DNA of 37,526 nt from Candidatus Sulfopaludibacter sp. SbA3 (GTDB taxonomy: Bacteria > Acidobacteriota > Terriglobia > 20CM-2-55-15). Under the pieces are notes generated by a model that saw nothing but the letters and a program-made list of their open reading frames with translations, did not search any database and was not told the DNA's origin. Below are positions 23,752 through 32,014 of this stretch, piece by piece (positions within the stretch are counted from its first letter, which is position 1; each line of letters opens with the position of its first letter). The position numbers and the translations under genes were made by a program. Location: positions 1 through 37,526 of the forward strand of contig CAMBFR010000029.1 of NCBI GenBank assembly GCA_945865815.1, written 5' to 3'.

Positions 23752-25824
23752 TCAGTATTTCGGCGTCACACCCAGGTTCCACATGATAAACGAATGGATG
23801 TCGGCCGCCTGTTCGATGCTTTTGGCCGTGTTGCTGGCGCCGTGACCCGACCTTGTGTCGATTCGAATCAGGACCGGATTGTCTCCGCCCTGCGCGTACT
23901 GAAGCTCCGCGGCATATTTGAAGGAGTGCGCGGGCACGACGCGATCGTCATGATCCGCGGTTGTAATCAAAGTCGCGGGATACTTCCGGCCTCTTTCGAT
24001 GTTGTGTATCGGCGAATAGGCGTTTAGCACCCTGAATTCCGCTTCGTTGTCGCTCGAGCCGTAGTCCGCAATCCAGTTCCACCCGATCGTGAACTTGTGG
24101 AAGCGCAGCATGTCCATGACGCCTGCCTGCTCGATCACGACCTTGACGAGATCGGGGCGCTGGTTGGCGAGCACGCCCACGAGCAGGCCACCATTTGAGC
24201 CGCCCTGCACGGCGAGCCGCTCAGGCGATGTGTACTTGTTCGCGATCAGATACTCGGCGGCGGCGATGAAGTCATCGAAAACGTTCTGCTTCTTCAGTTT
24301 TGTTCCCGCTTCGTGCCACTTCTCCCCGTACTCGGCGCCTCCACGGATGTTCGCCGAAACGTAGACGACTCCCTGTTCGAGCAGCGCAAGCCGCAGGGGA
24401 TTGAACGATGGCGCGATCGTGTTGTTGAACCCGCCGTAGCCGTACAGCAGGGCCGGATTATTGCCGTCGAGCGTCAGGCCCTTCCTATGCACGATGAACA
24501 TCGGAACGCGCGTGCCGTCGTCCTTGCTCGTGTAGAAGACCTGGCTGGTTTCATATGCGGCGGGCTTGAAGTGGGGAATCTCCGGCATTCGGAACAACGT
24601 GGATTCCCGCGTTGCGATGTCGTAACGGTAAATCGACAGGGGAACGTTGAACGACTGGAATGTATAAAAGATGAATGTGTCGTCGCGCTTGCCGGCAAAG
24701 CCGGTTGCGGCGCCCAGCCCCGGAAGTGCAATTTCATTCTCGAATTTTCCGTCAAGGCCGTACACGTACGCGCGCGTCGTGACGTCCTTCAGATAGGCCG
24801 CAAAAAGTCTTCCACCGGCCGTGCCGGCGGCTTCGAGCGGTTCCGGCCTTTCAGGGAGCACAACCTGCCAGTTGTTTTCCCCCGGATTCTTCGGATCGAT
24901 GAGAACGACCTTCCAGTTCGGAGCGTTTCTGTTGGTTTGCACGAGAATCCGGTCGCCGACATGGTCGATAACGTAATACAGTTCGTCACCCACCTCGGGA
25001 ATCAGCGGAATCCACTCCTTGCCCGGCTGCGCAGCGTCGCGCACGAACAGGGCATCCCCAACCTTTCCCTTGCCGCGGTCGGAGATGTAAAGGAATGCGA
25101 AGCGTTCGTCTTCCGTCGTCATGACCTGATGGAAGCGTTGCGGATTGGCCTTGTCCTCGTAAACAAGTTCGTCCTCGGCCTGCGAGAAGCCGACACGGTG
25201 GTAGTACACCTTGTGATCGTCGTTGGACGACGTGAGTTCCTTGCCCGGCGCGGGAGCATCGTAGCGGCTGTAGTAAAAGCCGTTACCCTGCCATGCGAGA
25301 TCCGAAACCTTCACCCACTTCAAGAGGTCCGGCAGCGTCTTTCTTCCGGCGATTTCCATGACGTGCACTTCCCGCCAGTCGGATCCGCCCTTCGAAATTC
25401 CGTATGCGAAGTACTTGCCGTCCTTCGAAAGCGCAAATTCGGCAAGCTGCGAGGTGCCGTCAGGTGAGAAGTGGTTCGGATCGATCAGGACCTCCGGCGT
25501 TCCTTCCAGGCCCTGCTGCATGTAATACACACTCTGGTTCTGGAGGCCGTCGTTCTTGGCGTAGAAGAAGTGCTGTCCGTTTCGGAAGGGAGCGCCGTAC
25601 CTCGGATAGTTGAAGAGCTTTTCGAGCCGCGCTTTGACATTGGCCCGATAAGGAATCCCTTCGAGATAGGCGAGCGTGACCTTGTTCTGCGCTTCAACCC
25701 AATTCAGAGTCTCCGGGTCGTTGTCGTCTTCGAGCCACCGGTATGGGTCCGGGACCCTCACACCGAAGTAGGTGTCCTCCTGATCGGATCGTCTTGAGTC
25801 GGGATATTGAAGTTTCTGATCCAT
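23752..25824 (-). CDS. Prolyl oligopeptidase (S9A family)
   Basis: 690 residues, close to the usual 680-720 of the family, and without a signal peptide, so probably cytoplasmic. The N-terminal PDPYRWLEDDNDPETLNWVE block and the seven-bladed propeller (about 75-410) precede the alpha/beta-hydrolase domain. The catalytic Ser lies in VQGGSNGGLLVGVL, the Asp in TTADHDDRVVPAHSFKY, and the His in TRSGHGAS. YGYGGFNNTIAPSF and VYVSANIRGGAEYGEKWHEA are other hallmark blocks. The enzyme cleaves short peptides after proline. It is separated from hemF upstream by palindrome copy 3. Confidence 0.95.
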   Translation of the reverse strand: MDQKLQYPDSRRSDQEDTYFGVRVPDPYRWLEDDNDPETLNWVEAQNKVTLAYLEGIPYRANVKARLEKLFNYPRYGAPFRNGQHFFYAKNDGLQNQSVYYMQQGLEGTPEVLIDPNHFSPDGTSQLAEFALSKDGKYFAYGISKGGSDWREVHVMEIAGRKTLPDLLKWVKVSDLAWQGNGFYYSRYDAPAPGKELTSSNDDHKVYYHRVGFSQAEDELVYEDKANPQRFHQVMTTEDERFAFLYISDRGKGKVGDALFVRDAAQPGKEWIPLIPEVGDELYYVIDHVGDRILVQTNRNAPNWKVVLIDPKNPGENNWQVVLPERPEPLEAAGTAGGRLFAAYLKDVTTRAYVYGLDGKFENEIALPGLGAATGFAGKRDDTFIFYTFQSFNVPLSIYRYDIATRESTLFRMPEIPHFKPAAYETSQVFYTSKDDGTRVPMFIVHRKGLTLDGNNPALLYGYGGFNNTIAPSFNPLRLALLEQGVVYVSANIRGGAEYGEKWHEAGTKLKKQNVFDDFIAAAEYLIANKYTSPERLAVQGGSNGGLLVGVLANQRPDLVKVVIEQAGVMDMLRFHKFTIGWNWIADYGSSDNEAEFRVLNAYSPIHNIERGRKYPATLITTADHDDRVVPAHSFKYAAELQYAQGGDNPVLIRIDTRSGHGASNTAKSIEQAADIHSFIMWNLGVTPKY

Positions 25825-25918
25825 AAGATGCGATGAGTATAGTCCGAGCGGATATCGGCCTCTTAGACGGAACCTAGGTTGGGCAATAACATAGGCTAGG
25901 CTGCGCTTTTAGCCCTAC

Positions 25919-25960
25919 CTGTGGGCGCGGGGCTGAATCCACGCGCCCACGGATATCCGG
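25919..25960. repeat. Intergenic palindromic repeat, copy 3
   Basis: GTGGGCGCG at 25921-25929 pairs with CGCGCCCAC at 25942-25950; with one G-A mismatch the stem extends by two inner GC pairs. It is followed by GGATATCCGG, matching the tail of copy 1 in the same orientation. It lies between the stop of hemF (25964) and the start of the prolyl oligopeptidase gene, both on the minus strand. Confidence 0.7.
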
Positions 25961-25963
25961 AAA

Positions 25964-26839
25964 TTACGCCCAGTCTTTCGGATGGAAGAATTCCAGGGCC
26001 GCCTCTTCGACCGATCCTGGTTCGGCCTTGAAGTCGTAAACCCAGCGCACAAGCGGGGGCAGGCTCATCAATATCGATTCGGTGCGGCCGCGGGTTTCGA
26101 GTCCAAAAATCGTTCCGCGGTCGTAGAGCAAATTGAACTCCACGTATCGTCCGCGCCTGTAAAGCTGATATTGGCGCTCGCGTTCGCCATAAGGCTCATT
26201 CATCCGCCGGAGCGCGATCGGCACATAGGCCTCCAGAAACGAGTCTCCCAGATCCCGGACAAACGCGAAATTGCGCTCCGTATCGCCCTCGAGATAATCA
26301 AAGAACACGCCCCCGATTCCGCGCATTTCGGCGCGGTGCTTTAACGTGAAGTATTCATCGCACCACTTCTTGAATCGCGGGTAGAAGTCCGCGCCGTGCT
26401 TGTCGCAGGCGGCCTTCAGTGTGCGGTGAAAATGTTGGGCGTCTTCGGCATGCGGATAACATGGAGTAAGGTCGGTGCCGCCTCCAAACCACGACGACTC
26501 TCCTTTTTCCAGATATCGGAAGTTGGCATGAACCGCGGGCACTGCCGGACTGCGCGGGTGAAACACCAAAGACACGCCTGTGGCAAAAAACTCCGTTCCG
26601 GTACCCAGTGGAATCTTGGCTGCGAACTCCGGTGGCAGACTCCCGTGGACCGAAGAGAAATTCACTCCAGCCTTCTCAAACACGTTTCCTCCTTCCAGAA
26701 CGCGAGTGCGGCCGCCGCCGCCACCCTCACGCGACCACGTATCTTCCCGGAAGGGAGTGCCATCGATCTCCGCGATCGCCTGCGAGATCCGGTGCTGGAG
26801 ATCCTTGAAATAGGTTTCGGCCTTTTCACGCCACGTCAT
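25964..26839 (-). CDS. hemF: Oxygen-dependent coproporphyrinogen III oxidase
   Basis: 291 residues. This haem-biosynthesis enzyme decarboxylates coproporphyrinogen III to protoporphyrinogen IX using O2. The diagnostic blocks are all present: GGGRTRVLEGGNVFEKAGVN, SLVFHPRSPAVPAVHANFRY, SSWFGGGTDLTPCY, RGIGGVFFDYLEGD and GRYVEFNLLYDRGT. The conserved His residues of the active site are retained. The presence of the aerobic form indicates an organism that meets oxygen. The gene is monocistronic or first before the peptidase gene, and diverges from the disulfide oxidoreductase gene with a 38-bp gap that must hold both promoters. Confidence 0.97.
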   Translation of the reverse strand: MTWREKAETYFKDLQHRISQAIAEIDGTPFREDTWSREGGGGGRTRVLEGGNVFEKAGVNFSSVHGSLPPEFAAKIPLGTGTEFFATGVSLVFHPRSPAVPAVHANFRYLEKGESSWFGGGTDLTPCYPHAEDAQHFHRTLKAACDKHGADFYPRFKKWCDEYFTLKHRAEMRGIGGVFFDYLEGDTERNFAFVRDLGDSFLEAYVPIALRRMNEPYGERERQYQLYRRGRYVEFNLLYDRGTIFGLETRGRTESILMSLPPLVRWVYDFKAEPGSVEEAALEFFHPKDWA

Positions 26840-26877
26840 GTGGGGATTATATAGAATTCAAAGGCGTGAGGTGAGAT

Positions 26878-27558
26878 ATGGCCTTTCTGTCCGACGACGA
26901 GCGAAACGAGATCCGGAAAGTGTTCGAGCAACTCCGTGCAGACGTGAAGCTGGTGTACTTCACCGATCGGGACTCGCCCGTGTTCATACCGGGCGAGGAA
27001 TGCGCCACCTGCAAAGACACGCGTCTGCTGCTCGAGGAAGTGGCGGCGTTGTCCGACAAGCTGCACCTCGAGATTCACGAGTTTGCAGCCGGAAGCGAGC
27101 TCGCGCGCGAGCACGGAATTGAGCGAATACCGGCGCTGGTCATATCTTCCGACAGCGTGAAGGGCAAGGTTCGATATTTCGGGATGCCGTCGGGATATGA
27201 ATTCTCGGTTCTGCTCGGCTCAATCATTGATGCGTCACAGGGGACGGCCGGGCTTGCGGAGGAAACCATCGAGGCCCTGAGCGGCATTTCGGCGGACGTT
27301 CACATTCAGGTCTTCGTGACTCCCACCTGACCCTACTGCCCACCAGTGTGCAGGTTGGCACACCAGATGGCGATTGAGAATTCGCACGTGACGGCAGACG
27401 TCGTGGAAGTGACCGAGTTTCCGCCTCTCGTTGAACGATACGCGATCCGTGGTGTGCCGAAGACTGTGATCAATGACAGTGTGGAGTTCGTTGGTTCAGC
27501 CTCGGAAGCGCAATTCATCGGGTATCTGCAGCGTGCCGTTGCGCCTGCACCGAACTGA
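26878..27558 (+). CDS. Protein disulfide oxidoreductase (PDO-like), candidate selenoprotein with UxxC active site
   Basis: Read through one in-frame TGA, this is a 226-residue protein with two thioredoxin folds, the architecture of thermophile PDO/glutaredoxin-like proteins. The N-terminal unit (1-about 115) has a CATC motif (Cys42, Cys45) and a cis-Pro in RIPALV. The C-terminal unit (about 120-226) has FVTPT-TGA-PYC, where the family has TPTCPYC, and a cis-Pro in GVPKTV. The TGA (27328-27330) falls exactly on the first catalytic Cys, at residue 151. Homology continues without shift on both sides (ADVHIQVFVTPT, then CRLAHQMAIENSHVTADVV). A hairpin 15 nt downstream fits a bacterial SECIS. The start ATG has GAGGTGA upstream. 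The likely role is cytosolic thiol-disulfide exchange or reductase activity. The alternative is a recent nonsense mutation (TGC to TGA); no selABCD gene is in the window. Confidence 0.82.
27346..27363 (+). promoter_or_regulatory. Candidate bacterial SECIS hairpin
   Basis: GTGTGC (27346-27351) and GCACAC (27358-27363) form a perfect 6-bp stem closing the loop AGGTTG. Outer GCC/GGC pairs can extend it. The loop's GGT lies 22 nt after the TGA at 27328-27330, within the spacing known for bacterial SECIS elements. The stem and loop closely resemble the E. coli fdhF element, whose apical loop is AGGUCU on a UGC/GCA stem. It would recruit SelB so that the UGA is read as selenocysteine. Confidence 0.7.
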
Positions 27559-27713
27559 CAGGCGTCCCGGTAGTCCCGGCGAAACTGTGCGCGGAAGGGC
27601 TTCTGTTCATCGCCATTTTTGCCATTCAAAGGGATTTTGTGTTTACACGCCGGAAGAACTCCCGCGTGGCCGCAGACTGGAAAATTTAGAAAAGACGTAA
27701 GAGGAACTCAGAG

Positions 27714-29081
27714 ATGTCCAAAATATCTTCATACAACGTTGAAATGTTCGTTGCCTCTGTTCGCAATGAATTCGAATCGAAGCTTCAGGAATGGGTGGAG
27801 ATTCCGACAGTCAGCTCCGATCCCGAACACAGGAACGATATCGAGCGCGGAGCGGATGCGGCTGTTTCGTATCTGCGAGCGTTGGGTGCCCAGGCCGAGA
27901 AGGTGCCGACACCCGGAAATCCCGTCGTTGTCGGTAAGTTTGTGACCGGCGCCGGCCGGCCCACCGTCACGATCTACAACCATCTCGATGTACAGCCGGC
28001 AAACGAACCCCAGTGGACGCGGCCCCCATTCGTTTTCCATAAAGACGGCGATACCTACATCGGCCGAGGGACCACAGACGATAAGGGACCGGCCCTCGCC
28101 GCCCTTTTTGGAGCGCGCTTCGCCGTGGAGCAGGGAATTCCCGTCAATATTCAGTTCATCTGGGAGTTCGAAGAAGAAATCGGAAGTCCTCATTTCGAGC
28201 ACTTCATGAAAGGCAACTACAAGCGTCTGGGCACAAAATCCGTCGCTGTTTCCGATACGATCTGGATCTCCCGGGGAAGGCCCGCCGTGGCTTACGGCCT
28301 GAGGGGCCTGGCGCCCATGAGGCTCATACTTGAAACCGGAACGAAAGATGTACATTCCGGCCTGACAGGCGGAGCCGCTCGAAATCCACTAGGGGAACTG
28401 TGCCAGCTCATTGCCGAATGTTACGACGCGCGAACCGGCAAGGTTCATATCCCGGGTTTTTACGACGATGTGGCCAAGCCCGGCAAAGCGGAAATTGCCA
28501 GCTTTCTGGCATCCGGCTTCAATGTGAAGCGCTTCAAGGATGCTCACGAGTTACTGAAACTGCGAAGCTCGGATGCCGAGGAGATCGTGCGCCGGATCTG
28601 GGCGCAGCCGACATTCGAAGTGCATGGCATCGTGGGTGGCTATACGGGCCCGGGAGTCAAGACAGCCATAGCGCCGAAGGCGGAAGCAAAGATCAGCATG
28701 CGGCTGGTGCCCAATCAGAAGCCCGAAAAGGTGTTTCGTCTCGTCCGAAATTTCATCCGGAAGCACAACCCGGATGTGCAGGTTGAACCGGAGTCCTTTC
28801 TGAGTCCATTCCTCGGGCCGAACAAAGGTCCATACGCCGACGCCGCACGCGACGCCATGCGCACCGCCTTTGGGAAGGACCCGGCCTTCGTTCGTGAAGG
28901 AGGATCGATAGGCGCCGTCGTCACGATGCAACATTATCTGAAAGCGCCAATCGTCTTTCTGGGCCTGAGCCTGCCCGAGCACGGGTACCACGCGCCCAAC
29001 GAAAACTTTGATTGGGAACAGGCCTCGGGCGGAATGCGCATGTTCGCGCGGTACTTCGAGAATATTTCGAAAATGGGTTAG
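27714..29081 (+). CDS. M20-family dipeptidase
   Basis: 455 residues, a dinuclear zinc peptidase of the M20/M25/M40 clan without a signal peptide. Metal ligands are visible in YNHLDVQP (His, with the following Asp), [10 protein letters not shown] (bridging Asp), FEEEIGS (catalytic and metal Glu) and the C-terminal [11 protein letters not shown] (His). The lid domain includes [18 protein letters not shown] with the conserved His and Gly residues. The length and motifs match carnosinase/PepV-like dipeptidases that hydrolyse dipeptides or N-acyl amino acids. A 155-bp gap separates it from the disulfide oxidoreductase gene; no hairpin terminator was evident in that gap. Confidence 0.93.
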   Translation: MSKISSYNVEMFVASVRNEFESKLQEWVEIPTVSSDPEHRNDIERGADAAVSYLRALGAQAEKVPTPGNPVVVGKFVTGAGRPTVTIYNHLDVQPANEPQWTRPPFVFHKDGDTYIGRGTTDDKGPALAALFGARFAVEQGIPVNIQFIWEFEEEIGSPHFEHFMKGNYKRLGTKSVAVSDTIWISRGRPAVAYGLRGLAPMRLILETGTKDVHSGLTGGAARNPLGELCQLIAECYDARTGKVHIPGFYDDVAKPGKAEIASFLASGFNVKRFKDAHELLKLRSSDAEEIVRRIWAQPTFEVHGIVGGYTGPGVKTAIAPKAEAKISMRLVPNQKPEKVFRLVRNFIRKHNPDVQVEPESFLSPFLGPNKGPYADAARDAMRTAFGKDPAFVREGGSIGAVVTMQHYLKAPIVFLGLSLPEHGYHAPNENFDWEQASGGMRMFARYFENISKMG

Positions 29082-29193
29082 CCCAGGAGTTCCTCGACCG
29101 AATGAGTTCCACACGATCGTCTTCGGCGAGGATGCCGGCCTCGACCGTCCGGCACCTTCGATATTCGATGATCTTCCACTCGCTTATCCCCAC
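29078..29193 (-). pseudogene. Remnant of a Uma2-family nuclease gene (N-terminus only)
   Basis: On the minus strand, EWKIIEYRRCRTVEAGILAE followed by DDRVELI matches the typical N-terminus of Uma2 (PD-(D/E)xK) proteins. After a frame change VEELLG and a TAA follow, ending just inside the last codons of the M20 gene on the other strand. Only about 35 of the roughly 190 residues of the family remain and no catalytic part survives. Its beginning overlaps the stop of the hypothetical gene at 29184. Confidence 0.5.
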
Positions 29194-29783
29194 TGCTCGC
29201 GTCGTTTGCCGGTCGCCGGATCGGCAAAGTATTCGCCCACTGCAAGGGTTTCGAGAAATGTGCTCCAGACGCGGCTCAGTGCCAACTCATCCTCGGGCCA
29301 GAAATCAAAAACGATGATGGCCATCGTGCAGCCGGCGCGGGCAAGGCAGATACGCGAGCAGGTCTCGTGCGCGTCCGCGGAATTGTAAAACCGCATCTGC
29401 AACCACGCGGCCTCCTGGGGCGGCCGGAGCAGTTGAATCGTTGGACCGCGCCGGATCATGAGTCTCGCATCGGTGGATGCGAGACTCGTGATGTCGTCAA
29501 GAAGAAGGTTCAGAGGTACGCCCGCCACGTGCGGTGAAGTCAGCCGATTCGACAGGATCATGCCGCAATGGTCATCAGGCGTGTGTTGCCGGGTAAGCCG
29601 GACATGCTTTTCGTCCACTGACAGTGCCCAATCCGCCGGAAATTCAAATCGAAGAGCGCCGTTGTCGATGACAAGGATTCGATGGCCGGGCCTGGCCTTC
29701 CATGCTTGCGAGCTCTCGAATTGAAGAACGTGCTTGCTCACGCGTTGAATTGAGCACGCGTGGGGCCACTGCACGAGTTCCAC
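29184..29783 (-). CDS. Hypothetical protein
   Basis: 199 residues from a GTG at 29783; a GTG at 29741 is an alternative start and neither has a clear Shine-Dalgarno. No signal peptide or membrane segment is seen. The protein has a mixed alpha/beta pattern: ILVIDNGALRFEFPADW, KHVRLTRQHTPDDHCGMIL, a central RGPTIQLLRPPQEAAWLQMR and a C-terminal ELALSRVWSTFLETLAVGEY. The FEFPADW...D-x-R layout recalls small PsbP/Mog1-like domains, but I cannot assign a family. It lies between two other poorly known genes and the Uma2 remnant. Confidence 0.65.
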   Translation of the reverse strand: MELVQWPHACSIQRVSKHVLQFESSQAWKARPGHRILVIDNGALRFEFPADWALSVDEKHVRLTRQHTPDDHCGMILSNRLTSPHVAGVPLNLLLDDITSLASTDARLMIRRGPTIQLLRPPQEAAWLQMRFYNSADAHETCSRICLARAGCTMAIIVFDFWPEDELALSRVWSTFLETLAVGEYFADPATGKRREQWG

Positions 29784-29886
29784 GAATCTTGAAGATCGGG
29801 TTTGAAGAGTCCTCGAAATCGGCGACTATGGGGGAAAGTTATCGCGTTTTTCCAGGACGATCAGCGGATCCGGGTTGAAGAAATGG

Positions 29887-30381
29887 CTAACTCGCGGCCG
29901 GAATCTCCCCGGAAACCAGCGAACGGTTGAGGAGGCTTCCATCGGGTGAGGTCACGCGAACCAGCGCCAGCACGTCGATCTCTTCGGACGCTACAAAGGT
30001 TGCCCAGCCGGTCTTGACCGCAACATCCCGGCCCGCGTCGTCGGGCGCCAGCTGTATCTTGATGCGGATGGGATGATCCGGCGCAAGGAAGAATTCGAAA
30101 GAACTCCCAGTCACCGCAAGGTCTCCTTTCTCGTCGAGAAAGCTTGCTTCCATGGGCTCGCCGCGATCATTAAACAGCTTCACAGTCACACGGGTTTCTT
30201 TCCGTGAAGCGGCGGAGAATCCGGTCTCGTAGCGCGAGGCGCCGCTTCCGATCAGAATGTGCCCGTATATGATATTGGGAAAGTATCGAATCTCACTGCC
30301 GGCCGCAGGTATTGCAGCGAGCGAACAGAGGCAAAGAAATGCCGCTGCGGCGGTGAGTGTGTCCCGGCGGGACCGAATCAC
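29887..30381 (-). CDS. Exported hypothetical protein
   Basis: 164 residues from the GTG at 30381, which overlaps the stop of the upstream gene (GTGA), so the two are probably translated together. A signal peptide (about 1-29, LTAAAAFLCLCSLAAIPAAG) precedes a beta-sandwich-like domain (about 30-164). That domain includes IRYFPNIIYGHILIGSGASR, TRVTVKLFNDRGEPMEA and a C-terminal LALVRVTSPDGSLLNRSLVS. The pattern resembles short secreted acidobacterial proteins whose function is unknown; no active-site motif is seen. Confidence is high that it is a gene, low for function. Confidence 0.72.
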   Translation of the reverse strand: MIRSRRDTLTAAAAFLCLCSLAAIPAAGSEIRYFPNIIYGHILIGSGASRYETGFSAASRKETRVTVKLFNDRGEPMEASFLDEKGDLAVTGSSFEFFLAPDHPIRIKIQLAPDDAGRDVAVKTGWATFVASEEIDVLALVRVTSPDGSLLNRSLVSGEIPAAS

Positions 30382-31508
30382 TGTTCGCCTCTGACTACAT
30401 CCCAATACGAAGAAAGCCTGCCTGCGCTGTCATCATCGAGGAAAGGAACGAGCGGCTGGACCAGCGACGTCGAACGGTGTCCCTCCATGTTCAATGGGTG
30501 GATCCGGCCGAAGCTCGGAAAATATGAACGAATGAAAACAGCATTCCCGGAGACCGGCAGGTCCCTGACGTTGTCGATGTAGGCGCCCCATTCGCGCCGC
30601 CCAAACAGGTAAAATTCCACATTCGACGTGTAAAACGTGGAGACGCGCAGCCCATTGCTATTCAGGAACGCTGCCACCTTCCTGAAGGCATCCCTCCCGG
30701 CAAAGTCCCCGACAATAGGGATTAATCGGTTCTCTCCCTCGAACTCCTTTATCCAGAGAAAGAGTTCTTCGGTCGACACGAAACTTTGATAGTTCCCATT
30801 CCGGTCCTTTTCGCGCAAAAGGTCTTCATACGTCGGATACCGAAAGGATGGGAGACGGCCGATGGTCGAGAATCGGAGGTCCAGGTTCTCGGCCGCAAAG
30901 GCCCGATACGTGTATTCGATTTTGCCGAGATCCCCGGGACTCAGATTCAGGCCGTAATCCACAACCAGGGTGTGCTTAACCCACTCAAGGTTCTTCTCAA
31001 ATGCGCCGTCGACAGGCGGGGCTCGGCGTATGGCATCCAGTAATTCAGCGACCGAAGCGGAAGAATCAATATTTGGCGTCTCCTTGGCAAAAAGGAGCCC
31101 CAGGTATTCGGCCCTGGAGGAAGCACGTGCAAGGAGAGCTTTGAACAGCAGGTGCTCCAGCATGTTCTGCCTGCGAATGTCGATGATAATTGCCAGTGCC
31201 GGACGCGCGTGCGCGATGTACGAAAAATTCTGATCGGGCCCCACGCCAATGTAGATGCCTCCCGGCTCGGCCTGCCTGCGCAGCTCGTCCACCACGTGAA
31301 GATAGGACGTCTCGTTTGAAATGAAGTTGTCCGAATCGAAAAAACCTTCCGCCTCCGACCACTCATCGAGGTAGCTCGCAAACTGTTCTTTCGATACCCG
31401 GACATCCGCGGCTGCAACAGGCGCCTGCGGCGTCCACGGCATCATGCCCACTGCGAGCAAAAGAAGCAGTCCGATGCCGAGCATGAAAGCAGAATTCTTG
31501 CCGACCAT
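30378..31508 (-). CDS. Exported hypothetical protein of an uncharacterised LIC_10091-like family
   Basis: 376 residues. The N-terminal hydrophobic segment (about 8-25, MLGIGLLLLLAVGMMP) is a signal peptide or anchor. The mature part has SNETSYLHVVDELRR, GGIYIGVGPDQNFSYIAHAR and ALAIIIDIRRQNMLEHLL, a run I recognise from proteins labelled LIC_10091 family in several phyla. VGPDQNFSYI next to an alternating IIIDIRR strand resembles a Rossmann-type binding loop, but no cofactor can be claimed. The C-terminal half has DNVRDLPVSGNAVFIRSYF. It is coupled to the downstream exported protein by a GTGA overlap. Function unknown. Confidence 0.78.
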   Translation of the reverse strand: MVGKNSAFMLGIGLLLLLAVGMMPWTPQAPVAAADVRVSKEQFASYLDEWSEAEGFFDSDNFISNETSYLHVVDELRRQAEPGGIYIGVGPDQNFSYIAHARPALAIIIDIRRQNMLEHLLFKALLARASSRAEYLGLLFAKETPNIDSSASVAELLDAIRRAPPVDGAFEKNLEWVKHTLVVDYGLNLSPGDLGKIEYTYRAFAAENLDLRFSTIGRLPSFRYPTYEDLLREKDRNGNYQSFVSTEELFLWIKEFEGENRLIPIVGDFAGRDAFRKVAAFLNSNGLRVSTFYTSNVEFYLFGRREWGAYIDNVRDLPVSGNAVFIRSYFPSFGRIHPLNMEGHRSTSLVQPLVPFLDDDSAGRLSSYWDVVRGEQ

Positions 31509-31555
31509 TCAAAAACTATAAACTCGCCTCACTAAATTGTGAATTCGGAATTACA

Positions 31556-32014
31556 ATGTGCAGCGTGAAAGCAGAATTCCAAGTGCGTCCGGCACAACCT
31601 GGGGACATCGAGCAGCTCTGCGCATTTGCCAAAGACTTCCTCAAGAAACTGAATGTGGAGTCGAGCGTGGCCAATGTCCCACTGGTGTTTGAGCGAATCC
31701 TGAGTTCACCCGACCTCGGTATCGTGCTGGTAGCCGATTCCAACAAGGAACTGTGCGGCTATGCGTACGCAGCCTACCTGTGGAGGACCGAGTTCGGCGA
31801 AACCATGGATCTGGTAACGCTCTTCACGGCTGAATCCTGGAGGAAAAAGGGAGTTGGCCGGAGCCTGGTGGCAGGACTCGTTGAAGTCGCCAAACGGCGT
31901 AATATCCGGCGAATCAGCGCGGAAGTACGCCCGGAAAATTTCGCCATCGAGCGGGCGCTGGAGTCCAGCGGATTTGATCCCGAGCGCAGGACGTTGTGGG
32001 GCATGAGCGTTTAG
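31556..32014 (+). CDS. GNAT-family N-acetyltransferase
   Basis: 152 residues with the GNAT fold. The N-terminal strand-helix is VRPAQPGDIEQLCAFAKDFL. GIVLVADSNKELCGYAYAA and TMDLVTLFTAESWRKKGVGR form the central sheet and the acetyl-CoA pyrophosphate loop (RKKGVG). SAEVRPENFAIERALESSGF is the C-terminal part. The substrate (amine, antibiotic or protein N-terminus) cannot be deduced. The gene converges with the minus-strand metallopeptidase gene, overlapping it by 4 nt at their 3' ends, and diverges from the gene at 30378-31508 with a 47-bp gap. Confidence 0.88.
   Translation: MCSVKAEFQVRPAQPGDIEQLCAFAKDFLKKLNVESSVANVPLVFERILSSPDLGIVLVADSNKELCGYAYAAYLWRTEFGETMDLVTLFTAESWRKKGVGRSLVAGLVEVAKRRNIRRISAEVRPENFAIERALESSGFDPERRTLWGMSV

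Noticed and set aside
24313-25467. A 384-codon plus-strand open frame within the prolyl oligopeptidase gene
   Set aside because: A shadow frame of a GC-rich gene; the minus strand carries all catalytic motifs of S9A peptidases.
26839-26877. The hemF/disulfide-oxidoreductase gap as a specific regulator-binding site
   Set aside because: The 38-bp gap must hold promoter elements, but no clear palindrome or recognisable -35/-10 pair could be assigned with confidence.
27556-27571. The terminal TGA of the disulfide oxidoreductase as a second selenocysteine codon
   Set aside because: Only four sense codons follow before a TAG, family homology ends at the TGA, and no redox motif would be created.
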